Source: Stenogyne calaminthoides (Eukaryota > Streptophyta > Magnoliopsida > Lamiales > Lamiaceae). From it: a stretch of 64,000 nt of DNA. The notes under the pieces were generated by a model. It was not told the origin of the DNA, ran no database searches, and saw only the letters and a list, made by a program, of their open reading frames with translations. The DNA lies in NCBI GenBank assembly GCA_037126765.1, contig JBBCBC010000025.1:12555639-12619638 (forward strand), read 5' to 3'. Positions 22,671-35,298 of this stretch are shown here, one piece after another. Numbering within the stretch: the stretch's first letter is position 1; each line of letters begins with the position of its first letter. A program made the translations under genes and the position numbers.

Positions 22671-24217
22671 TTAACTTACTTGCCTTTGACTTCTCCATCT
22701 TCCCGAAATTTCATTAGCAAAACAGCCGGATGGTCTAGTCTCGGCCATAGGATTCAACCTATGCTGAATTAGTTCTTCATTTGTTATGATAAAGTCGGTT
22801 GGTTTCTCAACTTTGTCCTTCCCCCCTTTTTGTTTTTGATCAAAAGAGCATTGAGGTGGGAAGTCGAGAGCCAAAATTTCGATCGATATGGCCTTGTTAA
22901 GATCTTCAACAGATAAACCTTGAGCTTGAGTAGATAGATTTTGAATCTTGAGATCGGCTCGATCTTGTGATTCAATGGCGAGAGATGGTAAGAATGAGTT
23001 TATCAAGTTTTTTCTTGATCATTTCAAGCTTTTTTCGTGACCATCGGAAGAAAATTTGTTGTTGATCAACTTTGAACTAACTTGTCGTCAATCGTGTCTT
23101 CTTAAATTCAAGAATCGGGTTGGTCATGGTTTGAGAGAACTGATCTTTGATTGCTTCATTATGGGAAATAGCCAATTCCTGTTGATCGGTTATCTCTTTG
23201 AGGCCAATTTGCCTCTGATCAGCTATTGTGTTGCTAAGTTCATTAGCCAACACTCCCTCAACTTCTTCTATCAGAAGATCTTTAAAATAAGATCTGATCT
23301 CCTGAAGTTGATCAGTGGTGATGTGTGTTGCAGGAATATTTTGCATCACCTGATCATTTCGATTGTTTTGCCCTCGGTGGTGGTCATGAATCTATGGCAC
23401 CAGTTCCACTATCATCGGCAACTCCCACATCATTCATAGAATCATCTTCCTTAGGATCATCTTCCTTAGGATCATCTTCCTTAGGAGTTTTTGCAACAGC
23501 CTCCAGTTCAACTTGTTCAATTATTCCAAGCTTTCTGTGGATTAGAGCTTTGATCGCTTCAGCAGTTATCAGTTCAGCTGGTGATCCTACGTGAGTATAT
23601 TTCTTCATGTCGAAATCAAAATCTGCGAATGCATTAACACCTCCCATCTGTTCAATAATGATCATGAAATCTGAGAAGTTCTTCAAACAGAGATCTTTTG
23701 AGGTGAGGATCTCAATTACTTCTTCCCGAATAACAGGATGGGCTTCCAACTCTGGATACAACTCATCAATATCGCGTTCAATTCTCATTCTGACCATTTT
23801 CCCGGTGATGGTCTTGGATGATCTGGACTTAGGAATCACCTGTTCAGATCGACCAGGTTCCGGTTGATGAGATGTAGAGGGTTTTGGTGGCGTCTGAGTA
23901 GCTGGATGTTGGGTGATTGGGCTGAACTGCGAGAGGTTCTGCTTTGTAGCGACAAGTCGTCTGGGTTCTGCGGCGGTGATCTTCTTGGTTCGCGAACCGT
24001 GAACTTTCGGGTTATTAGCATGTGAAGGAGAAGGAGAGATATGCTCAGCAGTTAGAAGTCTGAGTGGTGAATCAGCGCGAGATTGAGGTGAAGGAGATCG
24101 TTCGTCCCTTGCTCTTCCCTCAGATTGTTCTGGCGAGCTCTCAACTTGAGAAGCTTTGCTATCGATGTTTATTGATCTCTGCTGCAAGATCGAGTTGATC
24201 TGGCACTCCTTCTTCAT
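22671..24217 (-). pseudogene. ORF3 of C2, middle part
   Basis: 24217-23384 is a 277-codon open frame: a Ser/Pro/Arg-rich disordered half (ERSPSPQSRADSP), then a conserved block (ELYPELEAHPVIREEVIE ... LIHRKLGIIEQ) that aligns with D 33807-34553, then three copies of a 15-bp unit coding PKEDD (about 23447-23494). 23349-23077 follows in another frame as a Gln/Glu-rich amphipathic stretch (TDQLQEIRSYFKDLL), and 23006-22671 in a third. So the frame shifts at least twice. Probably one long third ORF originally. Confidence 0.55.
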
Positions 24218-24569
24218 CGACTTCGTCTTCCAAAAAAAAAAAAGTCATGGCGACTGTTTTTACCTTCTTTGGCCTCTTCTCCCGAGCCTTTACCAGTTTT
24301 CTCTTCTTCTTTTGAGGAGCATCAGTTGCAGACGTAGTTGCCTCCTTGTTTTTCCCTTTCTTAGTCTTAGGGGGGTGGGCCGCATATCGTCATCTAATGG
24401 CCCATAGATGATGTATGTTTAGAGAAAAAAGCCTTGTAGGAATTCATCCGATTCGATCCCATTCGACATTGGGCATCTTGTCCTTGAAATAGTTGCAACC
24501 TTGTTGAGATTTACGATTCTCTTCTTGGATAGACTTGTCTCTGTTCACTAACTCCAAACTTGTCATGTT

Positions 24570-25273
24570 CTTGGAAGCGAGAATAGCCTTGAAAAATCAT
24601 GCCAATTAATATTTTTTGCTTCATCGATAATAGCAGCCGTACTATACATTTTTACAACTGTTAATCCATCTGGGCTGAAAGAAATACCCATAATTGTTTT
24701 TGACAGAATGTCAAACAACAGACGGTATTTCCTTTTCAACATAGGCCTGACAAAGCCTACGGTCTGGTGTTTATCAGCCTCTCTGAAGAGTTCATTCCTG
24801 ATCAGTTTATCTTCATTCTCCCTGTAGTGAGCAGGAGATATTTTTCCTTTGGGCAGGTTGAACAGTCGAGATATATCATCATTTGTAAGTCTGATCTCCT
24901 CTCCATTTCTTGAAGATATCGGTTAGGTGTCCGAGATTCTCCTCGTCAACCTTCAAATTCCTCAAAATTCCGATTAGCTTCATCTTTGCATTCTTTGGAT
25001 TGCGATGAAAGCGAAAGACAAGATTTTTTCGAGACCACCCTTCCTCAGAATTTGTTCCACCTCCATTGATTCCGGATCCCGTGTAACACCAAACCTTACA
25101 AATTTGTCTTCAACAATTTTGGTTGCCAAATCCGCATAGTTACACATAATTTTGCCCATTCCGTGAGTGCCATCTACAATAAGATAGACTCGATTAAAAT
25201 TTGTGCATAACCATAAAGATATCATATATTGATTATCAAACCTATTCTCAGACCTAGTAATCGATGAATACAT
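24570..25273 (-). pseudogene. ORF3 of C2, N-terminal domain
   Basis: 25273-24980 reads MGKIMCNYADLATKIVEDK and TRDPESMEVEQILRKGGLE, matching D near 35860-35980. After a frameshift, about 24910-24590 is open in another frame with LTNDDISRLFNLPKGKI, MLKRKYRLLFDI, TAAIIDEAKNINW: a clear relative of D 35299-36057 and A 2599-3534. The shared skeleton across three elements shows that this domain is a genuine, conserved product rather than chance ORFs. Biochemical role unknown; compare the 'putative plant transposon protein' domain by profile. Confidence 0.6.
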
Positions 25274-25905
25274 ACGGATATCAAGAAATGATAAGGCATA
25301 ACACAGGATAACATAAATAGACGTAATCTATATGATCAACGGATTTTAGGAAAGTAATTCATCAAATAACCAAATATTACCAGATTCTGCTTTTCGATTT
25401 TGAACAAGGTTGAATCGTAGGAACACTTTGAATCGCAGAAAGATAATTGTGAGTTTGTAGAAAAATAAATCGCAAGAATTTTGAGAAAAGTACTCTGGTA
25501 GGGTTTTGATGAAGCTTATAAGAAGAAGGAGGGAAAATCGAGACTAGAAGATCAAACGTTTGAAAAGGATAAACGATCCAGATTGAGCGGTTTTGATTGT
25601 GTGGTCAGGATATGCACGCACGATTACCTTTTGGATTTAAAAACACATTTAGTAGCATTTAATACATATACCCCACGTCCGCATTAAATAATTTGCATGG
25701 TATGCGTCACAAAAGTATGTGTACAGTAAAGGCAAATATTATCAGATAATTTCAGATATGTAAACAGTAAGCAAGGAAACAGAATTGCGTATCTGGTTGA
25801 CTGATATTGTAATCAGTCAATACCACTTGAAGTCTGTCTGTACCACTTGTTGATCTTAGTTTTCTGCCTAATCCTTATAATTTCCCAACTTTCCCTTTTA
25901 ACTGA
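25274..25905 (-). other. Spacer after deleted RT-RNase H in C2
   Basis: No credible ORF. It aligns with the post-RNase H spacer of D (36500-36790), for example the CGCATTAAA...TGCGTCA block (25680 versus 36533). It contains the uninterrupted ATATT target site of element A at 25804-25808. The RT-RNase H deletion junction falls just to the right, at about 25944-25955. Confidence 0.75.
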
Positions 25906-27348
25906 TCAGCTCCACTTTGCGTCTGATATTCCCTTTTCTGATCCTCTTTCTTTGATACTTAGCTGATCCATTTTCTGTGCATCAGGTACCGGTTGATCTG
26001 TTACTTTTTGTTCTGAGGCAGATTTCTCTTGTTCAGAAGATGTCACATCAAAGACCACATGAGGTGTTTCTTCCACAACTAGGGTTCGCCTGTTGTAAAC
26101 CCTGAAAGCCTTGCTGGATGAGGAATATCCTAAGAATATACCCTCATCTGACTTGGCCTCAAAAGTCTTCAACTAACTCTTCCCATTGTTGTGTATGAAA
26201 CACTTGCACCAAAAAATATGGAAGTAAGAAACAAGAGGTTTTCTGCCCTTCCACAGTTCATAGGGTGTTTTGTAGTGAGCCTTAGTCAGAGAGCATCTGT
26301 TCTGAGTGTGGCATGCAGTATTGATGGCTTCTGCCCAGAAACGGCTTGGTGTTTCATGTTCAGCTAACATAGTGCGAGCAGCTTCTTTGAGTGTTCTGTT
26401 TCTTCGTTCTGCTACACCGTTCTGTTGTGGCGTTCTTGCAGCTGATGTCTCATGCTGTATACCAAACTGATTGCAAAAATTAGTAATAAAAGAGTTCAGA
26501 AATTATGTACCTTTATCTGATCTGATTTTCACTATACTGACACCCTTTTCGTTTTGTAGTTTCTTGAGCAGCTCAGGTATCTTTGTTGTTGTCTCATTCT
26601 TCTTATACAAGAATACAACCCAGGTAAACTTGGAATAATCATCCACGATTACCAGAGTGTATTTGCGTCCGCTGAGACTGACTGGTGTAACTGGTCCAAA
26701 TAAGTCCATATGGAGCAGTTGCAATACTCTGCTGGATGCTGGTCCAGGGATTCCCTTGAATGAGGCTTTAACCTGTTTTCCCTTCTGACATGCGACACAT
26801 GTCTGATCCTTAGAGAATACCTCATTCGAAAGTCTTTCAACCAAAGACATCCTTGCTATCTTGTTAAGAGTTTTAAAGTTCAGATGACTCATTCTTTTGT
26901 GCCAGAGCCAACTGCTACTTTTGGAACTCTTAATAAACAGGCATGCATTTCTTGGACAACTGTTCCAATCTGCTGTATAAATCGTACCTTTTCTTGAACC
27001 AGTTAACAAGATCTGTGGAGTAGCTCGATTCTTGATAGTACATTGATCAGTCAAGAACTCAACACTGAATCCGTTGTCGCAGAATTGTGAAACTGATAAC
27101 AGGTTATGCTTTAAACCTTCGACATACAAGACTCCAATAACCTGTACATCATCATCATTCTCTAAGGTTACGAATCCTCTGGTAAAACCAAAGTTATCAT
27201 CACCAAAGAGTACATGTGGGCCTTCTTGTTCTGTGTAAGAGCTGAGGAGATGTTTACTTCTAGTCATATGCCTTGAGCATCCACTATCGATGTACCAGAT
27301 AGTTGCTTGTACACCTCTTTTGTTGGCCAAACCCACGCGAACCTGCAA
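25906..27348 (-). pseudogene. Protease and integrase of C2
   Basis: A single minus frame of 481 codons with two in-frame stops: TAA right after IRSDKGT (shared with C1) and TAG at 26173-26175 (C2 only; Gln codon in C1). The protease signature WYIDSGCSRHMT is intact near 27270-27300. The GAG_pre-integrase HHCC (LWHKRMSHLNF ... CVACQKGKQV) and core residues Asp (LLHMDLFGP), Asp (IRSDKGT) and Glu (QQNGVAERRN) are all present. It ends in KMDQLSIKERG and then post-RNase H sequence: RT and RNase H, which should follow, are absent. Confidence 0.92.
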
Positions 27349-28796
27349 TCAAATCAGGTTTTAGGTACCCCTTTTGGATTGGGTCCTGAGGGTTTAGAGT
27401 TGGTTTTAGGGATCCATACAAACAGGGAACTTCTATTGTAATCAGATAGATCAGAAGGCCTGATTTATCTCCCATAAACATCTACATAATCATACATCTC
27501 TTCATATGCATTCTGATCAGTATGATTATTTGTGCGAGCCTTGGGTAAATCAGAAGACTTGGGATTTTTCCTTGTAGTTTGTCTTCTTTTAACCCAGTGG
27601 AGCTCAGGTGCAGCAGCCCTAGGTTTCTGATTATATGGGTAGGTACGACTGCTACCATTAAAAGATTCATATCTTATTGGCATATCTGGTTTCAGCAGTT
27701 TACCCTTGACTTGCCTGTTAGGCAGCTTGACCTGATTAGGTTGCAGATCAGATTTCCCCTTTAGAGGTTGTCTTTTCTGATACCTAATCTGCTGATCAGG
27801 TTGAGGTTTCTTCAGAAGAACTGGGTTCTTCTGTTGATTCCTCAACTGATGCTTAATCAGTTGGGGTCCATTTCTGATCCTTTTCTGATTGGGCACTTGC
27901 CTTACTTGTTCAGCAGGTCTCTTTCCCTTATTAGATACATATTTTGCTTTATGTGTATCTATATCAGAAACTCGTTTGATTACACCTTTTTGAAGTGAAT
28001 CAGACGGGGCTTTTGAGGATGTAGAAGGTTTTTCATACCCAATTCCCTTCTTATTAGTTGTCGTTCGAAAATAGTTGTTCATATCTTGAACAGTTTTCGA
28101 AGATTTCGTGAAAACCTGTATTTTCTTACGTAAAGTATCCTCAGTTAATTTTAGACTCTCATGTAGTCGGAAGAGATCATCAAACTTGGCTTGTAGAATT
28201 TTAAAATCATCAGCTTGCTGTTTATTGATAGCTAGCTGTTCCTTAATCTGCTTCTCCTGATCAGAAGAGTTAACTTTCAGAACTTTCAGTTCTTCAGTTA
28301 TCTTCTGAGTAGCTTCAGCTTATTTTAGTTCAGCTGTTCTACTGACAACATTTTCCTTAACAAGCTGAGTATTTTCAATCCTTTGCTTATCGTTTTTGGC
28401 TTCCACTATCGTATAAATGTCTACTGCGTTAGAGAGATCATCAAGCAATTGATCAGAATAGAGCTGCAAGTCAATCTCTCCAGCAGGTGTGCTAATCATA
28501 GCTGGTGTGGAAACTGAAAGAGCAGAAGGTTTAGAGGTTACCTCAGATTGGTCTTCCTCCGTAGCCATCAGATAGATTTCATCATCAGAAGAGAATATCA
28601 GATCATCGTAGTGGTAGAAATCATCAGCGTTGCTTATCAAACAGAAATCTTCTACAGATGAGTAGCCTGAATCCTCAGAAGGCAGATAAGAATCATCAAT
28701 TTTTGATGTATCAGCAACCATGGCTTTCCTGTCTCTATAGCGTTGCTCTCTTCTGTTATGCTTCTCTTCTCTTTTTTTGGTGTCAGGTCTGGGCAA
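27349..28796 (-). pseudogene. Gag-protease linker of C2
   Basis: 28796-28320 is an acidic frame (LPSEDSGYSSVEDFCLIS, DDFYHYDDLIFSSDDE); 28319-28090 is coiled-coil-like but out of frame; 28082-27465 is a 205-codon Lys/Gln/Pro-rich basic frame ending YDYVDVYGR; then 27481-27349 leads to protease. The same order is in A, C1 and D. In Sireviruses this zone is a variable part of the gag-pol polyprotein; I see no enzyme motif. Confidence 0.65.
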
Positions 28797-29946
28797 TCTG
28801 CGCTGTAATGACCTGGTTTCTCACAGTTGAAACATGCTCCACGATCCAATGAACTTCTTCTGCCAGGTGAGTCATCCCGTCTGTAGAATCTATCAGGTGA
28901 CTTACCTGTCTGATTGTAATCAGAATTTCTTCTCTCAGATCTTGTCTCTTTTTTCATCAGACCGATCATCTCTTTTCTTATCTTCTCTGTGATCCTTTCA
29001 TCGGATCTGGTCCTTTTTGGAGATCTGTCAGCTGGCCTCCTCTCTCTTCCTCTGCTGTTTTGATAATCCCTGTAAAATCTACGATACTTGCGAAGTTGAA
29101 TGTTAGATTTTTCAAGTTTTCTGGTTAGCAAAGCAATCTGTTCAGTTTGGCTTATAATATTTCCAACTGGTTCAGTAGACTTTGAGTTGCTGCTGGCTGC
29201 TTTGAATGCAACTGATTTTGATGTGGCAGGTGTGGCTTCAGCAGGCGACTCGTCTTCTTTTTCTTGCCCTCTTTCGATCAGATCGAACTCATGGGCTTTA
29301 AGACTCGGGAACAGGTTGCTTGGCTCCATCTTGGTAATATCTTGACAACCCTTTATTACAGTGACTTTCATATCCCACTTCTTAGTCAGAGATCTCAAGA
29401 TCTTGTAATTTATGTCTTTATCTGACATCTCTCATCCAAGTTCCCGAAGCTTGTTAACTGACATGGTGATTCTTCCATCGAGCTCATTGATGGTTTCATT
29501 TGGTAACATCTTAAGTTTCTCAAATTTCACCAGTTCAGCTTGCAGTCTGCTATCTTTATTCAGATCATTTCCTACACACATTTCAGCAAGCGCATCCCAC
29601 ACCTGTTTGGCTGTCTTGAGATACTTTATCTTTTTTTGGTTATCTTGTCCATGGTCTTCATGATTATGTGCCTGGATATCGTATCCAGAGTGTACAACTT
29701 TCTCTCTTCAACATCCATCAGGGAGGGACTCTTTCTGACAAGACTTCCAACTGCAAAATCTGGATCACCTCCAACAGCTGGGTTGTCATGATAGATGATG
29801 ATGGGTCGTCGTTCAAGAACTTCCATCATCCTGTTGCTTATTGATCCCAGATGGTTGCTCATGTATATCGTCCAGTCTGCATACTCATCAATGGAAAATT
29901 TAGGCAAATCATGATACATACCCGAAGTATTATCCATGATGATCAT
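28652..29946 (-). pseudogene. Gag of C2
   Basis: Starts MIIMDNTSGMYHDLPKF at 29946 or the inner Met at 29937. 29946-29626 is open; a slip in the T7 run near 29632 shifts the frame, and a CGA to TGA stop precedes MSDKDINYKIL at 29428 (CGA is kept in C1). 29428-28652 continues with LRSLTKKWDMKVTV, SLKAHEFDLIERGQ and an intact CX2CX4HX4C knuckle (CFNCEKPGHYSADC, 28788-28836). Retains the N-terminal YADWTIYMSNHLG segment missing from C1. Confidence 0.9.
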
Positions 29947-30059
29947 GTGTTTGAAAACAGATGAGATTTGAAAAGGTTTTTCAAGATCAGTTCAAGTGAC
30001 CACAAAGGTTCTTCCTCAAGAACCGATGATATTTAAAGCCAGTGGTCTGGAGAACCACT

Positions 30060-30071
30060 GCTCTGATACCA
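30060..30071 (-). promoter_or_regulatory. Primer-binding site of C2
   Basis: TGGTATCAGAGC on the minus strand, 2 nt from the LTR; complementary to tRNA-iMet. Confidence 0.95.
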
Positions 30072-30073
30072 CT

Positions 30074-30497
30074 TGTAGGTCCCGAACGGGTTTCGTGAGG
30101 GCAGAAGTCTAGAGGGGAGGGGTGAATAGACTTCTGAAAACTTTTTCGTTCAGATCATGTGTGATTGCAGTTTGCGTCAGTGCAAAGTGAATCGGTTTGG
30201 GTGATATCGAACTTCTTGATCGCCTAAGGGTAGATCGATTAAATTGTCTATCGGTTTAAGCGATTGTCGCGAAGCTAGTTTATACCGTGTGAAAAACCGG
30301 TTTATAATAAATCGTTTCAAAGTTGTTTTCAATCAAATGACTATGGAGTCAATCGATCGGATCGATAGCTTGGTGCTAGTTGATCCTAACTTTCGAGAAT
30401 ATGTATCTTGATTTAATCAAGTTGTGTGCAATAGTGTAAAGCAGTTAATCAAACATGTAAATGCACACAAGATTTATAGTGGTTCGGACAACCAGTC
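30074..30497 (-). repeat. 5' LTR of C2, left piece
   Basis: TGTAGGTCCCGAACG to ACAACCAGTC. It matches 20223-20651 and is cut by element D at the duplicated CAGTC (30493-30497). Compared with 20223-20651, CAG/CTG words appear as CGG or CG throughout. Confidence 0.93.
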
Positions 30498-32300
30498 TGT
30501 AGGTCCCGAACGGGTTTTGTGAGGGTGGAAGTCTAGGGGGGAGGGGTGAATAGACTTCCAAAACTTTTTCGTCTTGGATCAGTGTGAACCGTAGATTACC
30601 CGTCCAGTGCTAGTGTATCGGTTTAGACCGATGTTCAATCTTCTTGAGTGCCCGAGGGCGAAACGGTTTGATATCTGTCGGTTTAACCGAATGGTCTGCG
30701 GAAGCTTGTTTTTACCCGTGTGAAAAACCGGTTTTATCAATCGATTCTTAAGTTAGTTTTTAACCGGTTGGTGAAGTGTCGGTCGACGATCGGATCGATT
30801 GCTTGGTGCGGTGAACTTTAACTTTAGACTATGTATGCAGTTTAAACTCAGTTGTGTGACTTGTGTAAAGCGATAAGAAAGCAAGTAAATGCACACAAGA
30901 CGTTTTATAGTGGTTCGAACAAAACCCGGCCCCACGTCCACTATTCCCTTAACACAGGGAACCTTAACCTACTTTAACTCAAGGGACTTATATCCTTTTC
31001 GGGATGGCGAGATGTTCTGAAGTTCCCACTCAAGCTTAACCTCTCACGGGACTTATATCCTTTTCGGGATAAGCGAGATGTTTATCGAGTTCCCACTCTA
31101 CAACGTAACGGCCGGGACTTATATCCTACAAAGAGGATAGCGAGATGTTTAATGAGTTCTCACTCTCTACAGACTTGACCTAACTTGCGTTTGGGTAAAG
31201 AATGATTGAGGGTTCAAACCGAAATCTATCCGGTGCTTTAGATAGCCAAAATGCTAGTGGATAGGATTTCTTGCTAAGAACTATGGGATGAACACTCTAA
31301 GAATAATCTTCAGATGTAGTGTTCTTTTGAGTGGAGATTTGCTGTAGCTTTGTTTGTTCTTGCGTTTTTCACTTGTTGAACCTCTTCTTCAAAATGAAGA
31401 ATGATCCCATTTTATAGACCTCGAAATCAAGAAGCCGTTGGAGAGCAATTTGAATTTAGGGCTATATTAGGTAGGCTGTAGGATATGATTGAGACGTGCT
31501 GCGATTTTCGGTGTGGCCGTCGGCATGATTAGCGCAATTTTTGTCTGCAGCGTCGTATCCCGTATTGTCAGCTCTTTTTGTGCACGTGTCGCTTTCTCCT
31601 TGGCTTCACGAGGCGGCACTTCAGAAATTTGCCCGTTAGGCGATTGATATTCCTTTTGGAAGGATTAAATCTTATGCGGTGTATCTTTTTATTGTCACCG
31701 GTGTGGTGACTTGATCAAATGTGGTCGATCTACCATGTTGAGTCTTTGGTTGCACATTGTCTTAGCTTCAATATGCAGACTCTGCTGAAGGTAGGTCTTC
31801 AGGTCTTTTGATCTTTAAGTGTCTCTGAGCCTCAGTGTATTCAGTCATCTTTTGAGTCTTGAGTTTGATCTTTGAGTCTTGAGTTTATCTCGAGTCTTGA
31901 GTTCATCGAGTCTTGATGTTATCTGAGTCTTGAGTTCATCCGAGTCTTGATGTTATCTGAGTCTTGAGTTCATCGAGTCTTGATGTTATCTAAGTCTTGA
32001 GTTCTTCTGAGTCTTGATGTCTTCTTGTCTTCACCTGATCTTCTGACTTCTTATCTTCTGATTTGCGCTTAGTCTTCAGATTATCTGACCTTCTCTGGGT
32101 CATCTGATACTTCGACCTGACCTATAGTTACTGAGTTCTCCCTCAATATGTGACCTATCTTTTACATCAGCTATCTATACATTTCAGCTGGTCATCTTAT
32201 TCAGAATCTAAGTCATCGATCACCAATAACAGTCCGACCGGTCCTATTACAACCTTGTTTTTGGAACTTCCATCAAAACTAAATTACATATTTCCCAACA
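30498..32300 (-). repeat. 3' LTR of element D
   Basis: 1803 bp, TGTAGGTCCCGAACG to TTTCCCAACA. Conserved core at about 30902-30950, three 65-bp units beginning GGGACTTATAT (30983, 31048, 31114), a TATA box at 31409-31417, and a GAGTCTTGA(GTTCATC) minisatellite at 31850-32010. Compared with the 5' LTR, many CAG/CTG words are CGG/CG here. Confidence 0.95.
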
Positions 32301-32315
32301 ATTTCCTCCTTTTTG
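32301..32315 (-). promoter_or_regulatory. Polypurine tract of D
   Basis: CAAAAAGGAGGAAAT on the minus strand beside the 3' LTR: the Sirevirus tract with one G to A change. Confidence 0.88.
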
Positions 32316-32518
32316 ATGGAACCAAAACACTAACAAAACTTGATCGAAAAAAGCAGATACCATGAATGGAAATGTAGATAATGCAAATAAGTACATACCT
32401 CGGAAGACAATGAGATGAATGTCTTAGAATCAGTGGGATGGAAAGTTTTATTCAGATAGGTGTGTGCATTGTAGAATAGTGTAAAGCGTACCTATCATCT
32501 GATTCCAAGTTGTCTTCT

Positions 32519-33806
32519 TCAGGTGTACTTGAACATTTGCAGTTCTTTAGGGATGCCAAACATCATGTACATCCTTTGCATTAGCTTGTCCAAATCTTCT
32601 TTTCTATGGATTCCTCCTTTTTCGGCTAGTCCATAGTAGATGTTCTTGAATTTAACGGGATCTAGCTTGTTGTCCGGGCGCTTGGTGGAAGGAGTAGTTC
32701 AAAGGGTGGAGCTTACGGTATGAGTGACATGATCTTGCCTTACATCATCCTTTATGCGGTAGAAATCGGATATTTTATTTCTAACCGGTTTGAAATTCAT
32801 CATCATTTTTAGTCGATCTTGATGAATTGGAATCTTCTCCATGATGTAGACGTCCACATAACCATTCTCCTCGATCGATTCCATTCTCGAAGCAAATCTT
32901 GTCGTCTTGTGAGAGGATGCCTTTGGCCAGTCTTTGGAAGAGCATTTTTCTCCCAAGCAATCTCCTCTGCTGCGGCTTCGGTCTTCCTCTTCCTTCGGAT
33001 GTAGGCAATGTTCAACCCTTTGCCTCTGCTAACCACTTCTTAATTGCGGCCTCTCTTATTCTCTGTCTTGTTTGCTCTTGAACTTGTTTAGGAGTCATCT
33101 GACTTTTGGTGGAGAATGTCTGGCATTGTCTCTGATCTTCCGCAGTTGCTTTCATCATCTTGCCTTTGCCTTTCTTCCTCCTCAGAGTCTGCTCAGGTTC
33201 ATCTTGTTCTTCTTCTTGACTAATTTCTTAGCGAGTTCAAGGCTCTTGGCCTGATCATCAACTTCCATTCTTTTCTGAACGGATGAAGAGAAGTCTTCAA
33301 ATTTGTCGACTCTGGTAGTAATCTCTGAAAGAGTACTTTTCTGCTCAGCGATCTCTTACTGTGTTGCTCCACAGTTTCTTTTATTTCAGAAAGAGATCGG
33401 TAGATGAAGTGGCTGGCAAGTTAGATCTGATGGTTTTTTTGGTAGAGATGAAAATTTTACCAAGCGTATGCGAGTCTGTTCTTCTTCCTTCTCTTTTTTC
33501 TTGAGTCTGTTTTTTACGTATTCTCTTTTCCTTGAGACTCTTTTCCTTCCCCTTTTTGGTTGCATCAAAGAGGTTGGACATCTTCTTGGTTCGAGTTGTT
33601 AATTGCCGTGAGATCTCCTCTCTAAGTTCCTCGACAACAAGAGGAGTGATCTGGAGGGTGGCAGAAGGTGCAGGTGTGTAGAAGCGTCTGAGAGCAGTTT
33701 CAATTTCTGTCTTGCCTTTTTCTCAGAAAGCTAGAAAATGTTTCCAACCCATATCCAAGTGATTGTTGGTTTTGTCCAAGGATGCCCAGACACTCTCCAA
33801 GAGTAC
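32519..33806 (-). pseudogene. ORF3 of D, C-terminal part
   Basis: The last readable block, about 32690 down to a TGA at 32519-32521, reads KRPDNKLDPVKFKNIYYGL and MQRMYMMFGIPKELQ. Upstream, 32956-32699 gives a frame with YVDVYIMEKIPIHQDRL and 33581-33381 a Lys/Arg-rich stretch (KEKSLKEKRIRKKQTQ). The pieces are in different frames. The basic, then structured, order matches A (1-754). It ends 218 bp from the 3' LTR. No signal peptide or transmembrane helix seen. Confidence 0.5.
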
Positions 33807-34553
33807 CTATGTCTGATTGAGCATCTCTGTCTGAACTGAGAGGTTGTCAGACTGGAGCTTGAGCTTCTCAGCAAGAGGGTATACTAGTTGCATTACTTCA
33901 GCAAGGATGTCATTGTGCATCCCAGCAGTGTGACTTCGTTCCTTATCAACTAGTTTTGCTTGCTCATCTTCAAACCGCTTCATCAGATCTGCTGTGAGCG
34001 CTGTAAATTTGTCTTCAAATGCAGCTTGGATCCCATCCTGAATCTTCTTAGAATGATGATCTAGGGTATCAGAGCTCATTTTAGCAGTCTGTTCAGATGT
34101 TGAAGCCTTGCCAAATTGGGTCTCATCTGCAGCACCCATTCTTGGTTCATCGGCATTTCCCTCATGATCTGTAGGAGGTTGAACGGTTTCCTCCCTGTTA
34201 TCAGTAATTCCGAACCTTTCGTGAATCAGCCATTGGATATCATCATCTGATGCTAATTCAACAACACTTTCAATCCCAGCATTGTGTAGACATTTCAACT
34301 CTAAGTCTACAAAGAAGTCTGATCCCAGAGTTGTCATTAGAATCAGAAGTTCTTCAATGCTCTTGATCGATATCCCTCCGAACACACTATCTCTTCTATC
34401 TGTTCTTTGGATGCGGGATGTTGATCCAATTCGGGGCATAGATCCAAAGGATACTCTTTGATCTGTTGCTTCATTATTCTTCACGATGGGGCTCTCTAGA
34501 AGCGGGTGAAGCAAAATCTTGCTCGTGTTGAAAGGATTATGAGAGATGGACAC
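33807..34553 (-). pseudogene. ORF3 of D, middle part
   Basis: 248 open codons: SIKSIEELLILMTTLGSDF, VVELASDDDIQWLIHERFG (homologous to C2 at 23500-23720), then an acidic linker and a C-terminal amphipathic coiled coil (AAFEDKFTALTADLMKRFE, LAEKLKLQSDNLSVQTEML). 34554-35290 upstream is a Ser/Glu/Arg-rich disordered stretch in broken frames. Function unknown. Confidence 0.55.
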
Positions 34554-35298
34554 ATGATCGTCGACTCTCTCAGGTTCTTGGGACTGGATTTGGATGTTTG
34601 TTGTTCAGGTTCATTTTCAGCGTGTAGAGGGTGTTCAGTTTCCTGAACGGGTTCATTGATTGGTGGTGTGGGAGATTTTGTTTTGAGAGGTGAGGGTGAG
34701 GGAGGGAAGGTTTTGTGGGGAGAGGGTGGAGGTGATGATTTACGAGGAGAGGGTGATGGTGATTTGGAAGTGGGCGTTGGCGATCTTGCTCTCTGGAAGA
34801 TCTTGGTTAGAAAGCGAAGAATCGGATGGTGATTCTTCCTCGAGTTGCACCACTTCTGTCCTTCTGATGGATTTCTCTCCTTCTGCTGCGATCATATGTT
34901 CTTCCCGTGCTTCTCTGATAGTTGGCTCAGAACGGGCTGCTATCTCTTCGTCTGATCTTTCTTGCATCAGATCCTCTGCATTCTCACCGGGCTTCTTTGG
35001 GCGAGAACTTGGAAGCGATTTTCGAGAGGAGATGAGACTCTCTTACGACGTTTCATTTGAGCATCTGGTTTCTTGGCGATCCTTCCTCTTTATCCTCTTC
35101 TCTTGAATGACCTTTTCCTGCACTTCAGACGATGCATTTGCCTTATCTTTTCCTTTCTTTTCTCCCTTGGGTTTGGGCACATAAATTCGGATCCTCATCG
35201 GCTTGTCGAGCGGGACTCATCTTTGCCCAATATGGCCTTGTGCTTTGCTTGATAAATCTTCGCTCCATTCTCGTTCCATTCATAATTACGGGCGCGGC

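Noticed and set aside
22347..22772. 141-codon Ser/Phe-rich plus-strand frame
   Set aside because: Antisense of the Lys/Glu-rich coiled coil of ORF3 in C2; such translations are typical shadows.
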